DNA from: Bacteroidota bacterium
GTDB taxonomy: Bacteria > Bacteroidota > Bacteroidia > Bacteroidales > UBA10428
Direction of reading: 5' to 3'
Length of the DNA: 64,000 nucleotides
Assembly: GCA_016699695.1 (NCBI GenBank)
Contig: CP065006.1
Span: forward strand, 868,001-932,000
Part shown: piece after piece, positions 17,028 to 25,490 of the stretch
Layout of the letters: the number at the start of each line of letters is the position of its first letter
How positions within the stretch are numbered: the stretch's first letter is position 1
Position numbers and translations under genes: made by a program
The notes under the pieces: model-generated
Database searches by the model: none
Told to the model about the DNA's origin: nothing
The model's input: only the letters and a program-made list of their open reading frames with translations

Positions 17028-17711
17028 TTAAATGGCTTTGCGAAAATTCTCCGATAGAATCTCCCCATCGAACAACTGAATGATACGATTGGCTTTTTGG
17101 GCTTCAGCGATAGAATGGGTTGCTAATATAAGAGTAATCCCTTTGTTGTTTACTTCCGTTAATATTTCCATAATTTCACTTCCCCCTTTTGAATCGAGGT
17201 TTCCAACCGGCTCATCAGCAATAAGGAGCGTAGGTGAGTGCACGATAGCCCTTGCAATGGCAACTCTTTGCTGCTGGCTGTTTGACAATTGCGCGGGCCA
17301 ACTCTGATGCAGATGGGGGAAATTAACCTTTTCCAGGGCTTCATTCACCATACGGTTTCTTACTTTATCAGATATACCGAGGTACAAAAGAGGCAATTCA
17401 ACATTCTTAAAAACAGTAAGCTCCTCGAGAAGATTGAAACTCTGAAATACATAACCAATAATAGATTTTCGGAAACGGGTGCGTTGTTGGTCATTGTATC
17501 GACTCACCTCTGTTTCGTTTATCCAGTATAGGCCGCTCGTAGGTGAATCCAGCATTCCCAAAATATTCACTAAGCTACTCTTGCCACTGCCAGAAGGACC
17601 ATAAATTGCCACAAATTCAGATTGTTCCACAGCAAGGTTGATGTTTTTAAGAGTAGGTATCTCAATGCCTTGTTTGAGTATTGTTTTAGATAAATTTTCC
17701 GTTCGTATCAT
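17028..17711 (-). CDS. ABC transporter ATP-binding protein (LolD/MacB type)
   Basis: 227 residues from the ATG at 17711; the longer frame to 17744 is rejected because it would run into a sigma-54 promoter (17745-17760) and adds residues before the normal MIRTENLSKT start. Walker A GPSGSGKSS near residue 38, Q-loop YVFQSFNLLEELTV, a signature written LSNSQQQR instead of LSGGQQQR, Walker B LLIADEP and the H-loop ATHS near the end. Family members energise MacB- or LolCDE-type mechanotransmission. No permease gene is adjacent; TolC follows. Divergent from the sigma-54 activator that probably controls it. Confidence 0.9.
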   Translation of the reverse strand: MIRTENLSKTILKQGIEIPTLKNINLAVEQSEFVAIYGPSGSGKSSLVNILGMLDSPTSGLYWINETEVSRYNDQQRTRFRKSIIGYVFQSFNLLEELTVFKNVELPLLYLGISDKVRNRMVNEALEKVNFPHLHQSWPAQLSNSQQQRVAIARAIVHSPTLLIADEPVGNLDSKGGSEIMEILTEVNNKGITLILATHSIAEAQKANRIIQLFDGEILSENFRKAI

Positions 17712-17744
17712 TCTGAAATACTGTGAAATCTGAAGCCAGCTCAA

Positions 17745-17760
17745 AGCATCTTTTATGCCA
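17745..17760 (-). promoter_or_regulatory. Sigma-54 (-24/-12) promoter of the ABC/TolC pair
   Basis: On the minus strand the sequence reads TGGCATAAAAGATGCT. Against TGGCAC-R-N4-TTGCW it keeps the invariant GG and GC with exact spacing and differs at two less critical bases. It ends 33 bp before the ATG at 17711, a normal leader distance. The gene on the other side encodes a sigma-54 activator, which supports the call. Confidence 0.65.
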
Positions 17761-17828
17761 ATACAGTTATTGTATTGTAAATCTTTTATTTAGATCGATC
17801 GATTTCATGTCCCAAATATTTTTTCTGT

Positions 17829-17862
17829 TCGCAATTGCGACAAAATAAGTACGATTTCGTAC
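17829..17862. promoter_or_regulatory. Paired palindromes, likely activator binding sites
   Basis: Two palindromes: TCGCAATTGCGA (17829-17840) and GTACGATTTCGTAC (17849-17862), about 70-105 bp upstream of the sigma-54 -24 box, the usual enhancer distance. A third, ATCGATCGAT, is at 17794-17803. They also lie 31-64 bp before the activator's own ATG, so self-regulation is possible. Binding by the adjacent NtrC-type protein is inference. Confidence 0.5.
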
Positions 17863-17892
17863 ATTTAATTCCTTTTAAAACAAGTACCCCAT

Positions 17893-19269
17893 ATGGAACA
17901 ACTTAAAGGAAAAATCTTAGCCATAGACGATAATGAAGATATTTTATTTGCATTAAAGCTATTGCTCAAGCCTCTGGTAGAGAAAATTACTACATTATCA
18001 TCACCGGCAAGAGTATTGGATTTGCTTAAAGTGGAAGAATACGATGTAATTCTTCTTGATATGAATTTTACACGTGATGCCAGTAGCGGCAAGGAGGGTT
18101 TTGACTGGTTAGCTAAAATTCTGGAATTCGACCCGAAGGCAGTAGTTGTATTTATTACTGCCTATGGCGATTCGGAAAAGGCAGTTCAGGCCATAAAGGC
18201 TGGAGCCACAGACTTTGTGCTAAAACCCTGGCAAAACGAGAAGCTGCTTGCAACCTTGTCTGCTGCCCTTGAAATTCGCCGGTCGAGAAAAGAAATTTCC
18301 CTTCTTCGCAACAAGCAGGAAGCCATAACCGCAATCACAGATCAACCTTTTCAGGATTTTATTGCTAAGTCGCCAGAAATGGAAGATGTATTCAACACCA
18401 TACAAAAAGTTGCAAAAACCGATGCAAACGTATTGATTTTGGGCGAAAACGGAACAGGAAAAGAGCTCGTTGCCAGGGCTATCTATCGCAACAGTCAACG
18501 AAGCAACAATGTGTTTGTGAATGTAGACCTGGGTTCAATTACAGAAACTCTATTCGAAAGCGAGTTATTTGGTCACGTCAAAGGTTCATTTACAGATGCG
18601 AAAAAAGATAAACCCGGACGATTTGAAATAGCTTCCGGCGGTACACTTTTTCTTGATGAAATTGGCAATCTCTCTCTGCCATTGCAGGCTAAACTTCTAA
18701 CTGTTATTGAAAGAAAAGAGGTTACAAGAGTGGGCGACAATCATCCGACAAACATTGATGTGCGCTTGATATGCGCCACCAACAACAATGTGTACGATAT
18801 GGTCGAAAATAGTACATTCCGGCAGGATTTACTGTATCGAATAAACACTGTGGAGATTCATCTCCCACCCCTGCGGGAACGTACAGGCGATATTCCGGTT
18901 TTAGTAGACCATTTTGTTAAGATTTATGCGAAAAAGTATAAGAAGAATTCAGGAAAAGTCACTAGCCAGGCTTTAAAAAAGCTAAGTGCATATTCCTGGC
19001 CGGGGAATGTAAGAGAACTGCAACATGCCATAGAAAGAGGCGTTATTATGTGCGAATCCGGATCGCTCGATGCAGACGATTTCTTTTTGAATCAGACACG
19101 CAGGAAAGAAGCTGAAATGGAAATCGATACTTATAACCTCGATGAAGTGGAACGCAAAATTATTACAAAAGTACTCAAGCAAAATCAGGGAAATATTTCC
19201 AAAGCCGCCAAAGAACTGGGATTGACCCGAACCTCGCTGTATCGCAGAATGGAAAAACATGAACTTTAA
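17893..19269 (+). CDS. Sigma-54-dependent response regulator (NtrC family)
   Basis: 458 residues. Receiver domain 1-120 with the phospho-acceptor Asp near residue 56 (ILLDMNF) and the Lys of KPWQ. AAA+ domain from about 150: Walker A GENGTGKE near 183, Walker B GTLFLDEIG, and the sigma-54 contact loop written GSFTDA near 231 instead of the canonical GAFTGA. A Fis-type helix-turn-helix ends the protein (GNISKAAKELGLTRTSLYRRM). It overlaps the histidine kinase gene by 11 bp, forming a two-component pair, and faces the ABC/TolC genes. Confidence 0.95.
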   Translation: MEQLKGKILAIDDNEDILFALKLLLKPLVEKITTLSSPARVLDLLKVEEYDVILLDMNFTRDASSGKEGFDWLAKILEFDPKAVVVFITAYGDSEKAVQAIKAGATDFVLKPWQNEKLLATLSAALEIRRSRKEISLLRNKQEAITAITDQPFQDFIAKSPEMEDVFNTIQKVAKTDANVLILGENGTGKELVARAIYRNSQRSNNVFVNVDLGSITETLFESELFGHVKGSFTDAKKDKPGRFEIASGGTLFLDEIGNLSLPLQAKLLTVIERKEVTRVGDNHPTNIDVRLICATNNNVYDMVENSTFRQDLLYRINTVEIHLPPLRERTGDIPVLVDHFVKIYAKKYKKNSGKVTSQALKKLSAYSWPGNVRELQHAIERGVIMCESGSLDADDFFLNQTRRKEAEMEIDTYNLDEVERKIITKVLKQNQGNISKAAKELGLTRTSLYRRMEKHEL

Positions 19270-20611
19270 AAACTATCGTTTCAATATTATTGTAAGAATT
19301 CTGCTCATTGTAATGGCAGTTTTCCTATTCTATTATTCATTCTCCATTAATTTCTTTTTTACGCCATTTATAGTAAGCGGCATCATTGTCTTTTTAGTTG
19401 TATCACTTATCCGGTATGCCGATAGAACGAACCGCGAATTGGCTAATCTTCTGGAATCCATAAGGTATTCCGAGTTTTCACAATCATTTAACTTCCAAAA
19501 CATGGGGGCATCGTTTAGCGAGTTAAACCACGCCTTTAACGAAGTAATCAATGACTTTCAGCGGGTGCGTACCGAAAAGGAAGAACACTTCTATTACCTC
19601 CAAACCATACTGCAAAACATCGATGTAAGCGTTATAGCCTATCGCTCCGATGGTACCATCGAGCTAATAAATAAAGCTGCGAAAAAACTCTTTCAGGTAA
19701 GCGGTTTGCGAAATATTCAGGCTCTGGAAACGTTTAGTGCAGAGCTTGTTAAAACTCTTTTTAATATTCAACCTGGACAAAATGAATTGGTAAAGGTGCA
19801 GGATAAAGAAGGATTTCTTCAATTAACCATCTTTTCTTCGACCTTTAAAGTAAAAGACAAACTTATTACCCTCGTAACAATCAAAGATATTCAAACAGTA
19901 CTCGAGGAGCAGGAAACCGATGCCTGGCAAAAACTAATCAGGGTGCTGACACACGAAATAATGAATTCCATTGCCCCAATTTCAAGTATTGCCACTACCC
20001 TGACAGGCTTAACCCAGCATCTCAAAAAAAATGAATTAGGGAACTATTTGTTTGATCAGGAAAGTCTCGACGAAATTAACCATGCATTGCATACCATTAA
20101 CAAACGAAGCAATGGTCTGCTTCATTTTGTAAACACTTATCGTAACCTCACCAAGATACCCCAACCCAATTTTTCCATTTGTCGGCTAGCGGATGTATTT
20201 GCCAATGTAGGCAATCTAATGAGTGAGGAACTAAAACACAATAATATCGAACTCGAAATTAAGCTCGACCCGCATAATATCTCCTTTACAGCTGATGGTC
20301 AATTAATTGAACAAGTGCTTATAAACCTGGTAAAAAATGCTGCCCAGGCTTTGAATGGAACCGAAAAAGCCAAACTTAGACTCACAGGGTTCTACAATAA
20401 AAGGGGCAAAGTAACCTTGCAGGTGGCAGACAATGGACCTGGAATTTTACCCGATGTACTGGACAAGATATTTATTCCCTTTTTTACAACTAAGCCAAAT
20501 GGTTCTGGAATTGGACTTTCATTGTCGCGGCAAATTATGAGGTTGCACAATGGCTCCATTACAGCACATTCGATACCTGAAAAGGAAACAGTTTTTACTC
20601 TGACATTCTGA
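19259..20611 (+). CDS. Membrane sensor histidine kinase
   Basis: 450 residues. Two N-terminal membrane segments (residues about 9-27 and 31-49) with almost no periplasmic loop, then a linker and a PAS-like region (residues about 115-215), suggesting sensing within the membrane or cytoplasm. The phosphorylatable His is in VLTHEIMNS near residue 233; the ATPase domain has NLVKNAAQAL (near 357), DNGPGI and GSGIGLSLSRQ. It starts inside the end of the response regulator gene, so the two are coupled. Confidence 0.93.
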   Translation: MNFKNYRFNIIVRILLIVMAVFLFYYSFSINFFFTPFIVSGIIVFLVVSLIRYADRTNRELANLLESIRYSEFSQSFNFQNMGASFSELNHAFNEVINDFQRVRTEKEEHFYYLQTILQNIDVSVIAYRSDGTIELINKAAKKLFQVSGLRNIQALETFSAELVKTLFNIQPGQNELVKVQDKEGFLQLTIFSSTFKVKDKLITLVTIKDIQTVLEEQETDAWQKLIRVLTHEIMNSIAPISSIATTLTGLTQHLKKNELGNYLFDQESLDEINHALHTINKRSNGLLHFVNTYRNLTKIPQPNFSICRLADVFANVGNLMSEELKHNNIELEIKLDPHNISFTADGQLIEQVLINLVKNAAQALNGTEKAKLRLTGFYNKRGKVTLQVADNGPGILPDVLDKIFIPFFTTKPNGSGIGLSLSRQIMRLHNGSITAHSIPEKETVFTLTF

Positions 20612-20614
20612 CAG

Positions 20615-20824
20615 CTACAATACTCGAATCAAATACTCGTCTAATTCGATAATGTCGCCGGCTATAATTTTAGCACGCTTGCGCAATTCCACCTCGCCGT
20701 TTCGCTTTACGCAGCCATCTTCAATTAATAGTTTGCCATGGCCACCAGTAGAACTTAAGTGTAAAATTTTTAGCAATTTGTATAGTTCGATATACTCGCC
20801 ATTAAGTGTGAAGGTGTGTTCCAT
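20615..20824 (-). CDS. Small S4-domain RNA-binding protein
   Basis: 69 residues, almost entirely an S4 fold: LYKLLKILHLSSTGGHGKLLIEDGCVKRNGEVELRK, close to the YbcJ/YaaA-like single-domain S4 proteins that bind structured RNA, often with ribosomes. It ends 3 bp after the convergent histidine kinase stop. Role unproven. Confidence 0.85.
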   Translation of the reverse strand: MEHTFTLNGEYIELYKLLKILHLSSTGGHGKLLIEDGCVKRNGEVELRKRAKIIAGDIIELDEYLIRVL

Positions 20825-20916
20825 GCACCAAAAGTAGAACTTTTATAAGGTACTTTTTGTTTATTTGTTCTAAAATAATGCAAAAATCTTTTTATATACA
20901 CATATTTAGATTTATA

Positions 20917-20924
20917 TATATTTG
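20917..20924 (+). promoter_or_regulatory. Bacteroidota -7 element upstream of the second thioredoxin
   Basis: TATATTTG is an exact TAnnTTTG match 45 bp before the ATG at 20969. The -33 region is AT-rich without a clear TTTG. Confidence 0.4.
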
Positions 20925-20968
20925 GCATTGAATTTGATATTTAACCGCAAATTTTAAAATAGAATACT

Positions 20969-21328
20969 ATGGCTATCGAACATTTAAATCAGCAAACTTT
21001 TAAAGAAAAGGTATTTAACTACGAGCAAAATTCGGATTGGAAATTCGAAGGAAAGAAACCGGCTATTATCGATTTCTATGCCGACTGGTGTGCTCCCTGT
21101 CGCATGGTAGCGCCCATACTTGAAGAATTGAAAACCGAATATGGCGACAAACTGGATATCTATAAAATAAATACCGAAAATGAGCAGGAGCTAGCAGGCA
21201 TGTTTGGCATACAAAGCATCCCCAGTCTTCTATTCGTTCCGGCAGAAGGTCAGCCGCAAATGGCAATGGGAGCGCTTCCGAAGGATACGTTTAAAAAGGC
21301 CATTAGCGAAGTTTTAAAAATAAGCTAA
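20969..21328 (+). CDS. Thioredoxin paralogue (WCAPC)
   Basis: 119 residues, no signal peptide. It is clearly a duplicate of the thioredoxin at 2272-2628: same length, same N-terminal IEHL...FKEKVFN, same DFYADWC and PQMAMGALPK blocks. The active site is WCAPC instead of WCGPC; the residue between the cysteines affects redox potential, so it may serve a different partner. A DUF6132-type small membrane protein follows 4 bp later, so the pair is likely co-transcribed. Confidence 0.92.
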   Translation: MAIEHLNQQTFKEKVFNYEQNSDWKFEGKKPAIIDFYADWCAPCRMVAPILEELKTEYGDKLDIYKINTENEQELAGMFGIQSIPSLLFVPAEGQPQMAMGALPKDTFKKAISEVLKIS

Positions 21329-21332
21329 GGAT

Positions 21333-21587
21333 ATGTTTAAAAAAATCAATAAAAAGAAGCTTTACATCCTAGCAGGCGGTATTATCGTCGGTATGGCTGC
21401 CGGTTATGCCTACTGGCACTTTATAGGCTGCACTTCGGGCACATGCCCCCTCACCTCCAACTGGCATACGAGTACGCTTATGGGCGGTATTTTTGGATAC
21501 CTGATAAGCGATAGTATTAAAGTAAAAAATACCGATACTGAAAAGAACATAAGCACAGAAAATGTTCCGGAACAATCACAAGGCTGA
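21333..21587 (+). CDS. Small DUF6132-like membrane protein
   Basis: 84 residues. Two membrane segments: LYILAGGIIVGMAAGYAYW (residues about 10-28) and LMGGIFGYLISDSI (about 49-62), with the motif GCTSGTCPLTSN between them, so two cysteines near one membrane face. This matches the small DUF6132 family often found with thioredoxin or rhodanese genes; a redox role is inference. It ends in a charged tail. Confidence 0.7.
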   Translation: MFKKINKKKLYILAGGIIVGMAAGYAYWHFIGCTSGTCPLTSNWHTSTLMGGIFGYLISDSIKVKNTDTEKNISTENVPEQSQG

Positions 21588-21626
21588 TAGCGTTGGTTCT
21601 GTAATGAAAGAATTGTGCTGTTGGCA

Positions 21627-22700
21627 TTAATGGCTAATAAGATTGGCTAATTGACTACGGTCAATTTTGAATGAACTGGTGCGTGGAAGCTCCTGCACAA
21701 AAATAACTTCACGGGGTACAAGATGGATTTGAAGGTTGTGTTTCAACGTTTTCATTACTTCAGCCAGGTCAGGCTGCTTATTAGTCTCAGCAATTAATAC
21801 AATGCGCTGGCCCAATTTTTCGTCAGAAACACCTATCACGGCGCATTCCAGATCAAGTATTTTTGAGATTGAAGCTTCGAGCTCTTCGGGTTTTACTTTA
21901 ATTCCCCCGGTATTAATGAGGTTATCGATACGTCCTTTCCAAATAAAATGATGGGTATCAATAAGCTCCACCACGTCGTTAGTAACTACTTCCGAATCGA
22001 GGTAGTTCGCGTTGATCACCAGACAACCCCTTTCATCGATACGCAATTTAACCCCAGGCATAGATTTGAAATACTTGTCGGGTTTTTCACCATTGATCCG
22101 GCGCATAGCAATACTAGAACAGGTTTCGGCCATACCATATGTTTCGTATGTATTGTTGGGAACGTCGCTGAACATTGCCATTACTTCGGAACGTAGCTCT
22201 GCACCGCCAATAATGAGGTTGCGAACGTTCTTGAGAAACTCATAATTGCTAAACGAATTATATACCTGAAGAGGCACCATAGCACAAAAATCGATGGTAC
22301 CATACTTCGAAAGCGATGGCATCGAAGAGGGTTCTTCCCAGAATAAATTAAGCCCGGCAACAAAAGCGCGCACAATCATCATCTTTCCGGCAATGTATTC
22401 CACAGGTAAACAAAGCAGCGCCTTGTCTGTCCACTTGAGTTTTAATTGAGACACCGTATTTTTGGCCGACTCAATCATAGATTTCTTTGAAAGGCGAATG
22501 GTTTTTGGAGGTCCGGTAGTACCGGAACTCAATTGCTCGATGTAGTCTTTTTCATCAAGAAATTCAAGCAGAAAGCTGTATATCTTTTCTTCCCATTCGG
22601 GTAATTTTACCCTGCGGAGCATTTTCTTGCAATGAGGCACTAAATCCTCTGTAGAGAAAAGCTTATCGTTGAGTATGATTCCCGGAAACTGCATATCCAT
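21627..22700 (-). CDS. menE: o-Succinylbenzoate-CoA ligase
   Basis: 357 residues, short for the AMP-forming ligases as usual for Bacteroidota MenE. P-loop-like SSGTTGPPK near residue 60, TYGMAETCSS near 185, WKGRIDNLINTGGIKV near 253 and the C-terminal LPRTSSFKIDR with the catalytic lysine. It activates o-succinylbenzoate with CoA in menaquinone synthesis. Last gene of the men operon, 6 bp after menC. Confidence 0.93.
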   Translation of the reverse strand: MDMQFPGIILNDKLFSTEDLVPHCKKMLRRVKLPEWEEKIYSFLLEFLDEKDYIEQLSSGTTGPPKTIRLSKKSMIESAKNTVSQLKLKWTDKALLCLPVEYIAGKMMIVRAFVAGLNLFWEEPSSMPSLSKYGTIDFCAMVPLQVYNSFSNYEFLKNVRNLIIGGAELRSEVMAMFSDVPNNTYETYGMAETCSSIAMRRINGEKPDKYFKSMPGVKLRIDERGCLVINANYLDSEVVTNDVVELIDTHHFIWKGRIDNLINTGGIKVKPEELEASISKILDLECAVIGVSDEKLGQRIVLIAETNKQPDLAEVMKTLKHNLQIHLVPREVIFVQELPRTSSFKIDRSQLANLISH

Positions 22701-22706
22701 AGACCG

Positions 22707-23753
22707 CTAATATACAAATTCGTAGCTCCATTTGTGTGAGGGATCGTAAAAAAGTTTTTCACCACGAAGGACTAGAGGACAAGCAATATTCTGTTTGTAT
22801 AAATTGCCAAGTCCAAGTCCCTGGTGCAATTGAGGTGAGTGCTGCGTAAGCCATTGAGCAATGGCGTTTAAACCCAGGTTCGATTCGAGCGCTGAAGTGG
22901 CCCACCATCCAATCTGATTCGCTGAGGCCAATTCAATCCATTCTTTACAATGCTTAAAACCACCTAGCAGAGAGGGTTTTATAATCAGATAGTGAGGTTT
23001 TATAAGGCTAAGTATCTGGTCTTTTTCGGAATAATTATGATGGCCGATTAGCTCTTCATCTAAAGCTACTGCAATGGCAGCCCGGTTGCAAAGTGCTGCC
23101 ATTCGTACAGGTTGACCTGACTTAATAGGTTGTTCGATGGAATGCACCTCCAGCTTGGCGAGCCTATCAAGCACTAAAAGCGCTTTTTCGTATGAAAACG
23201 CTCCATTAGCGTCGACCCGAATTTCTAATTCCTGAGCTGAAAATCTTTTCCTTAAACTCTGAATCAGTAAGAGTTCATTGTCTGTATTATCTGCTCCAAT
23301 CTTAAATTTCAGACAACGAAACCCCAGAGAAAGCTTCTCTTCCACTTGCTGCAACATAAATTCTTCCGAACCCATCCAAATGAGTCCATTTGTGTGGATA
23401 CCTTCGAGTCCATTCGTGAAGGAAGAATGAAATAATATTTTCGATCCCTGATTCTGATAATCGATAAAAGCCATTTCCAATCCAAACCGGATGGCAGGAT
23501 AGTTATCAGGCACCAGACCCCACTCAAAAACACCTTGGTTGATGGCACTACAAATACGGTTCAACTGATCGCCCATGGAATGTAAATCATCTATGCTCAA
23601 TCCCGGAATTACCGAAACTTCGCCCATAGCCCTATAATTTTGTGTTGGATGGTCGAGGAGAATATACCAAGATGGCTTTTCATTCAGGTACCCCCGGGAA
23701 GTTCCGACAGCTTGTTTAAATTGAAGGATGCGCTTACAGAAAGATGCTTTCAT
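22707..23753 (-). CDS. menC: o-Succinylbenzoate synthase
   Basis: 348 residues, enolase superfamily. Catalytic lysine motif CLKFKIG near residue 148, metal ligands in RVDANGAF near 177, SIEQPI near 202 and ALDEELIG near 226, and the second lysine in IIKPSLLGG near 253. It dehydrates SHCHC to o-succinylbenzoate. The ATG directly follows the menA stop with no gap. Confidence 0.93.
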   Translation of the reverse strand: MKASFCKRILQFKQAVGTSRGYLNEKPSWYILLDHPTQNYRAMGEVSVIPGLSIDDLHSMGDQLNRICSAINQGVFEWGLVPDNYPAIRFGLEMAFIDYQNQGSKILFHSSFTNGLEGIHTNGLIWMGSEEFMLQQVEEKLSLGFRCLKFKIGADNTDNELLLIQSLRKRFSAQELEIRVDANGAFSYEKALLVLDRLAKLEVHSIEQPIKSGQPVRMAALCNRAAIAVALDEELIGHHNYSEKDQILSLIKPHYLIIKPSLLGGFKHCKEWIELASANQIGWWATSALESNLGLNAIAQWLTQHSPQLHQGLGLGNLYKQNIACPLVLRGEKLFYDPSHKWSYEFVY

Positions 23754-24659
23754 TTATAATACCAGGCCCAATCCAAATGTAGTAGAAAAAACAAAAGTAG
23801 TGATGGCAAGTTTTTTTAATTCCTTATTTAGTTCTGCAGGAATAGTCGTACGCAGCACAATTATTACATCGCGGATTAAAAATGGAAGAGTCACCAGAAA
23901 TATAAGCTGAACAGGCGAAGTAAAGAATATGAGCGTGTAAGCCATGCTGAGTAAGATTGCAAAAACCACCAGCAGTAAGTGGTATTTTTTGGCAGCTTTC
24001 ACGCCTATGCGCACAACAAGGGTGTTTTTACCACAGTTTGCATCATTCTCGGCATCGCGTATGTTGTTCAGATTTAATACACCTGCACTAAACAATCCAA
24101 TAGTGGAAGCAGGCAACAGCACCCATGGATCGAGAGTACCTGTGTGAAGGTAAAAGGTGCCACAAACGCCAATTAAACCAAAATAAACGTATACAAACAC
24201 ATCGCCCAGACCAATGTAGCCGTAAGGATTTCGACCCACCGTATATTTTACGGCAGCAAAAATTGCGGTAACTCCTAATATAAAGAAAAACACGCTTAAA
24301 TAAGCCGGCAAATCGCGCAAGCCAAAATAAATTAAAAGAGAACCTGACAGGAGTGAAAGCAGAATAAAAGCTGCAATCATCCGAAGCATGGCACCGGGTG
24401 TCACCAGGCCAGTCTGGGTAACGCGAAGTGGACCAACTCTTTTCGAATTATCGGCACCTTTTTTTGCATCGCCATAATCATTGGCCAGGTTCGATAAAAT
24501 TTGCAGACTTAGCGTGGTTAAAGTGGCAAAGGCAAATACAGTCCAATAGAAACGACCATTTGCATAGGCCAGAAAACTTCCTAGAAAGGTGCTGGAAAAA
24601 GCCAGGGGCAGGGTGCGCAACCTGAAGGCTTTAAGCCATATCGATAATGAATTTTTCAA
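23754..24659 (-). CDS. menA: 1,4-Dihydroxy-2-naphthoate polyprenyltransferase
   Basis: 301 residues, UbiA family integral membrane enzyme with about nine hydrophobic helices. The two prenyl-diphosphate binding motifs are NLANDYGDAKKGAD near residue 61 and NIRDAENDANCGKNT near 197. It joins the isoprenoid tail to DHNA. The start codon is TTG (24657-24659); no ATG exists between it and the menB stop 6 bp upstream, and the N-terminus WLKAFRLRTLPLA is the usual family start. Confidence 0.93.
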   Translation of the reverse strand: MKNSLSIWLKAFRLRTLPLAFSSTFLGSFLAYANGRFYWTVFAFATLTTLSLQILSNLANDYGDAKKGADNSKRVGPLRVTQTGLVTPGAMLRMIAAFILLSLLSGSLLIYFGLRDLPAYLSVFFFILGVTAIFAAVKYTVGRNPYGYIGLGDVFVYVYFGLIGVCGTFYLHTGTLDPWVLLPASTIGLFSAGVLNLNNIRDAENDANCGKNTLVVRIGVKAAKKYHLLLVVFAILLSMAYTLIFFTSPVQLIFLVTLPFLIRDVIIVLRTTIPAELNKELKKLAITTFVFSTTFGLGLVL

Positions 24660-24665
24660 AATATA

Positions 24666-25490
24666 TCAGGGTAATTTAGGGAATTTCTTGTAATCAGGTT
24701 TCCTTTTTTCGAGAAAGGCTTTTTTTCCTTCCTGGGCTTCTTCGGTCATATAATACAACATGGTGGCATTGCCTGCCAGTTCCTGTATTCCAGCCTGGCC
24801 GTCGAGTTCGGCATTTAGTCCTGCCTTAATCATGCGCAATGCCAGCGGACTGTGCTCCATCATTTTCTGACACCATTGCACTGTAACATTCTCGAGCTCA
24901 TGATGGGGAACAACCTTGTTCACCAAACCCATTTCCAGCGCTTCGGCAGCCGTATACTGTTGGCAAAGAAACCAAATTTCGCGTGCTTTCTTCTGTCCAA
25001 CAATACGAGCAAGATAAGAGGAACCAAAGCCGGCATCAAAACTTCCGACCTTAGGACCTGTTTGCCCAAAAATGGCTTTGTCGGAGGCAATGCTCAAATC
25101 ACATACCACATGCAGTACATGCCCCCCGCCAATGGCATATCCGTTAACCATTGCCACCACGGGTTTGGGAATGGAACGAATGAGCTTTTGCATATCCAAA
25201 ATGTTTAGGCGAGGCACCCCATCTTTGCCAATGTAGCCTGCATGGCTCTTTACATTCTGATCACCACCACTGCAAAAGGCCTTATCTCCTTCACCGGTGA
25301 GCACAACTACGCTGATGTCAGGGCTTTCGCGGCACAATACCATTGCATCGCACATTTCGCGGGTAGTATCGGGTGTAAACGCATTATGACGGTGTGGTCG
25401 GTTAATGGTAATTTTTCCAATACCTTCAAAGTATTCAAATTTAATTTCTTCGTACTCTTTAAGCGTTTTCCATTCCCTTTTATTGTTCAT
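24666..25490 (-). CDS. menB: 1,4-Dihydroxy-2-naphthoyl-CoA synthase
   Basis: 274 residues, crotonase family. Recognisable blocks: INRPHRHNAFTPDT near residue 29, GDKAFCSGGDQNVK near 67, GYAIGGGHVLH near 117 (oxyanion hole) and VGSFDAGFGSSYLARIVG near 147, all standard for MenB. It closes the second ring from OSB-CoA. Start overlaps the menD end by 11 bp. Confidence 0.96.
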   Translation of the reverse strand: MNNKREWKTLKEYEEIKFEYFEGIGKITINRPHRHNAFTPDTTREMCDAMVLCRESPDISVVVLTGEGDKAFCSGGDQNVKSHAGYIGKDGVPRLNILDMQKLIRSIPKPVVAMVNGYAIGGGHVLHVVCDLSIASDKAIFGQTGPKVGSFDAGFGSSYLARIVGQKKAREIWFLCQQYTAAEALEMGLVNKVVPHHELENVTVQWCQKMMEHSPLALRMIKAGLNAELDGQAGIQELAGNATMLYYMTEEAQEGKKAFLEKRKPDYKKFPKLP

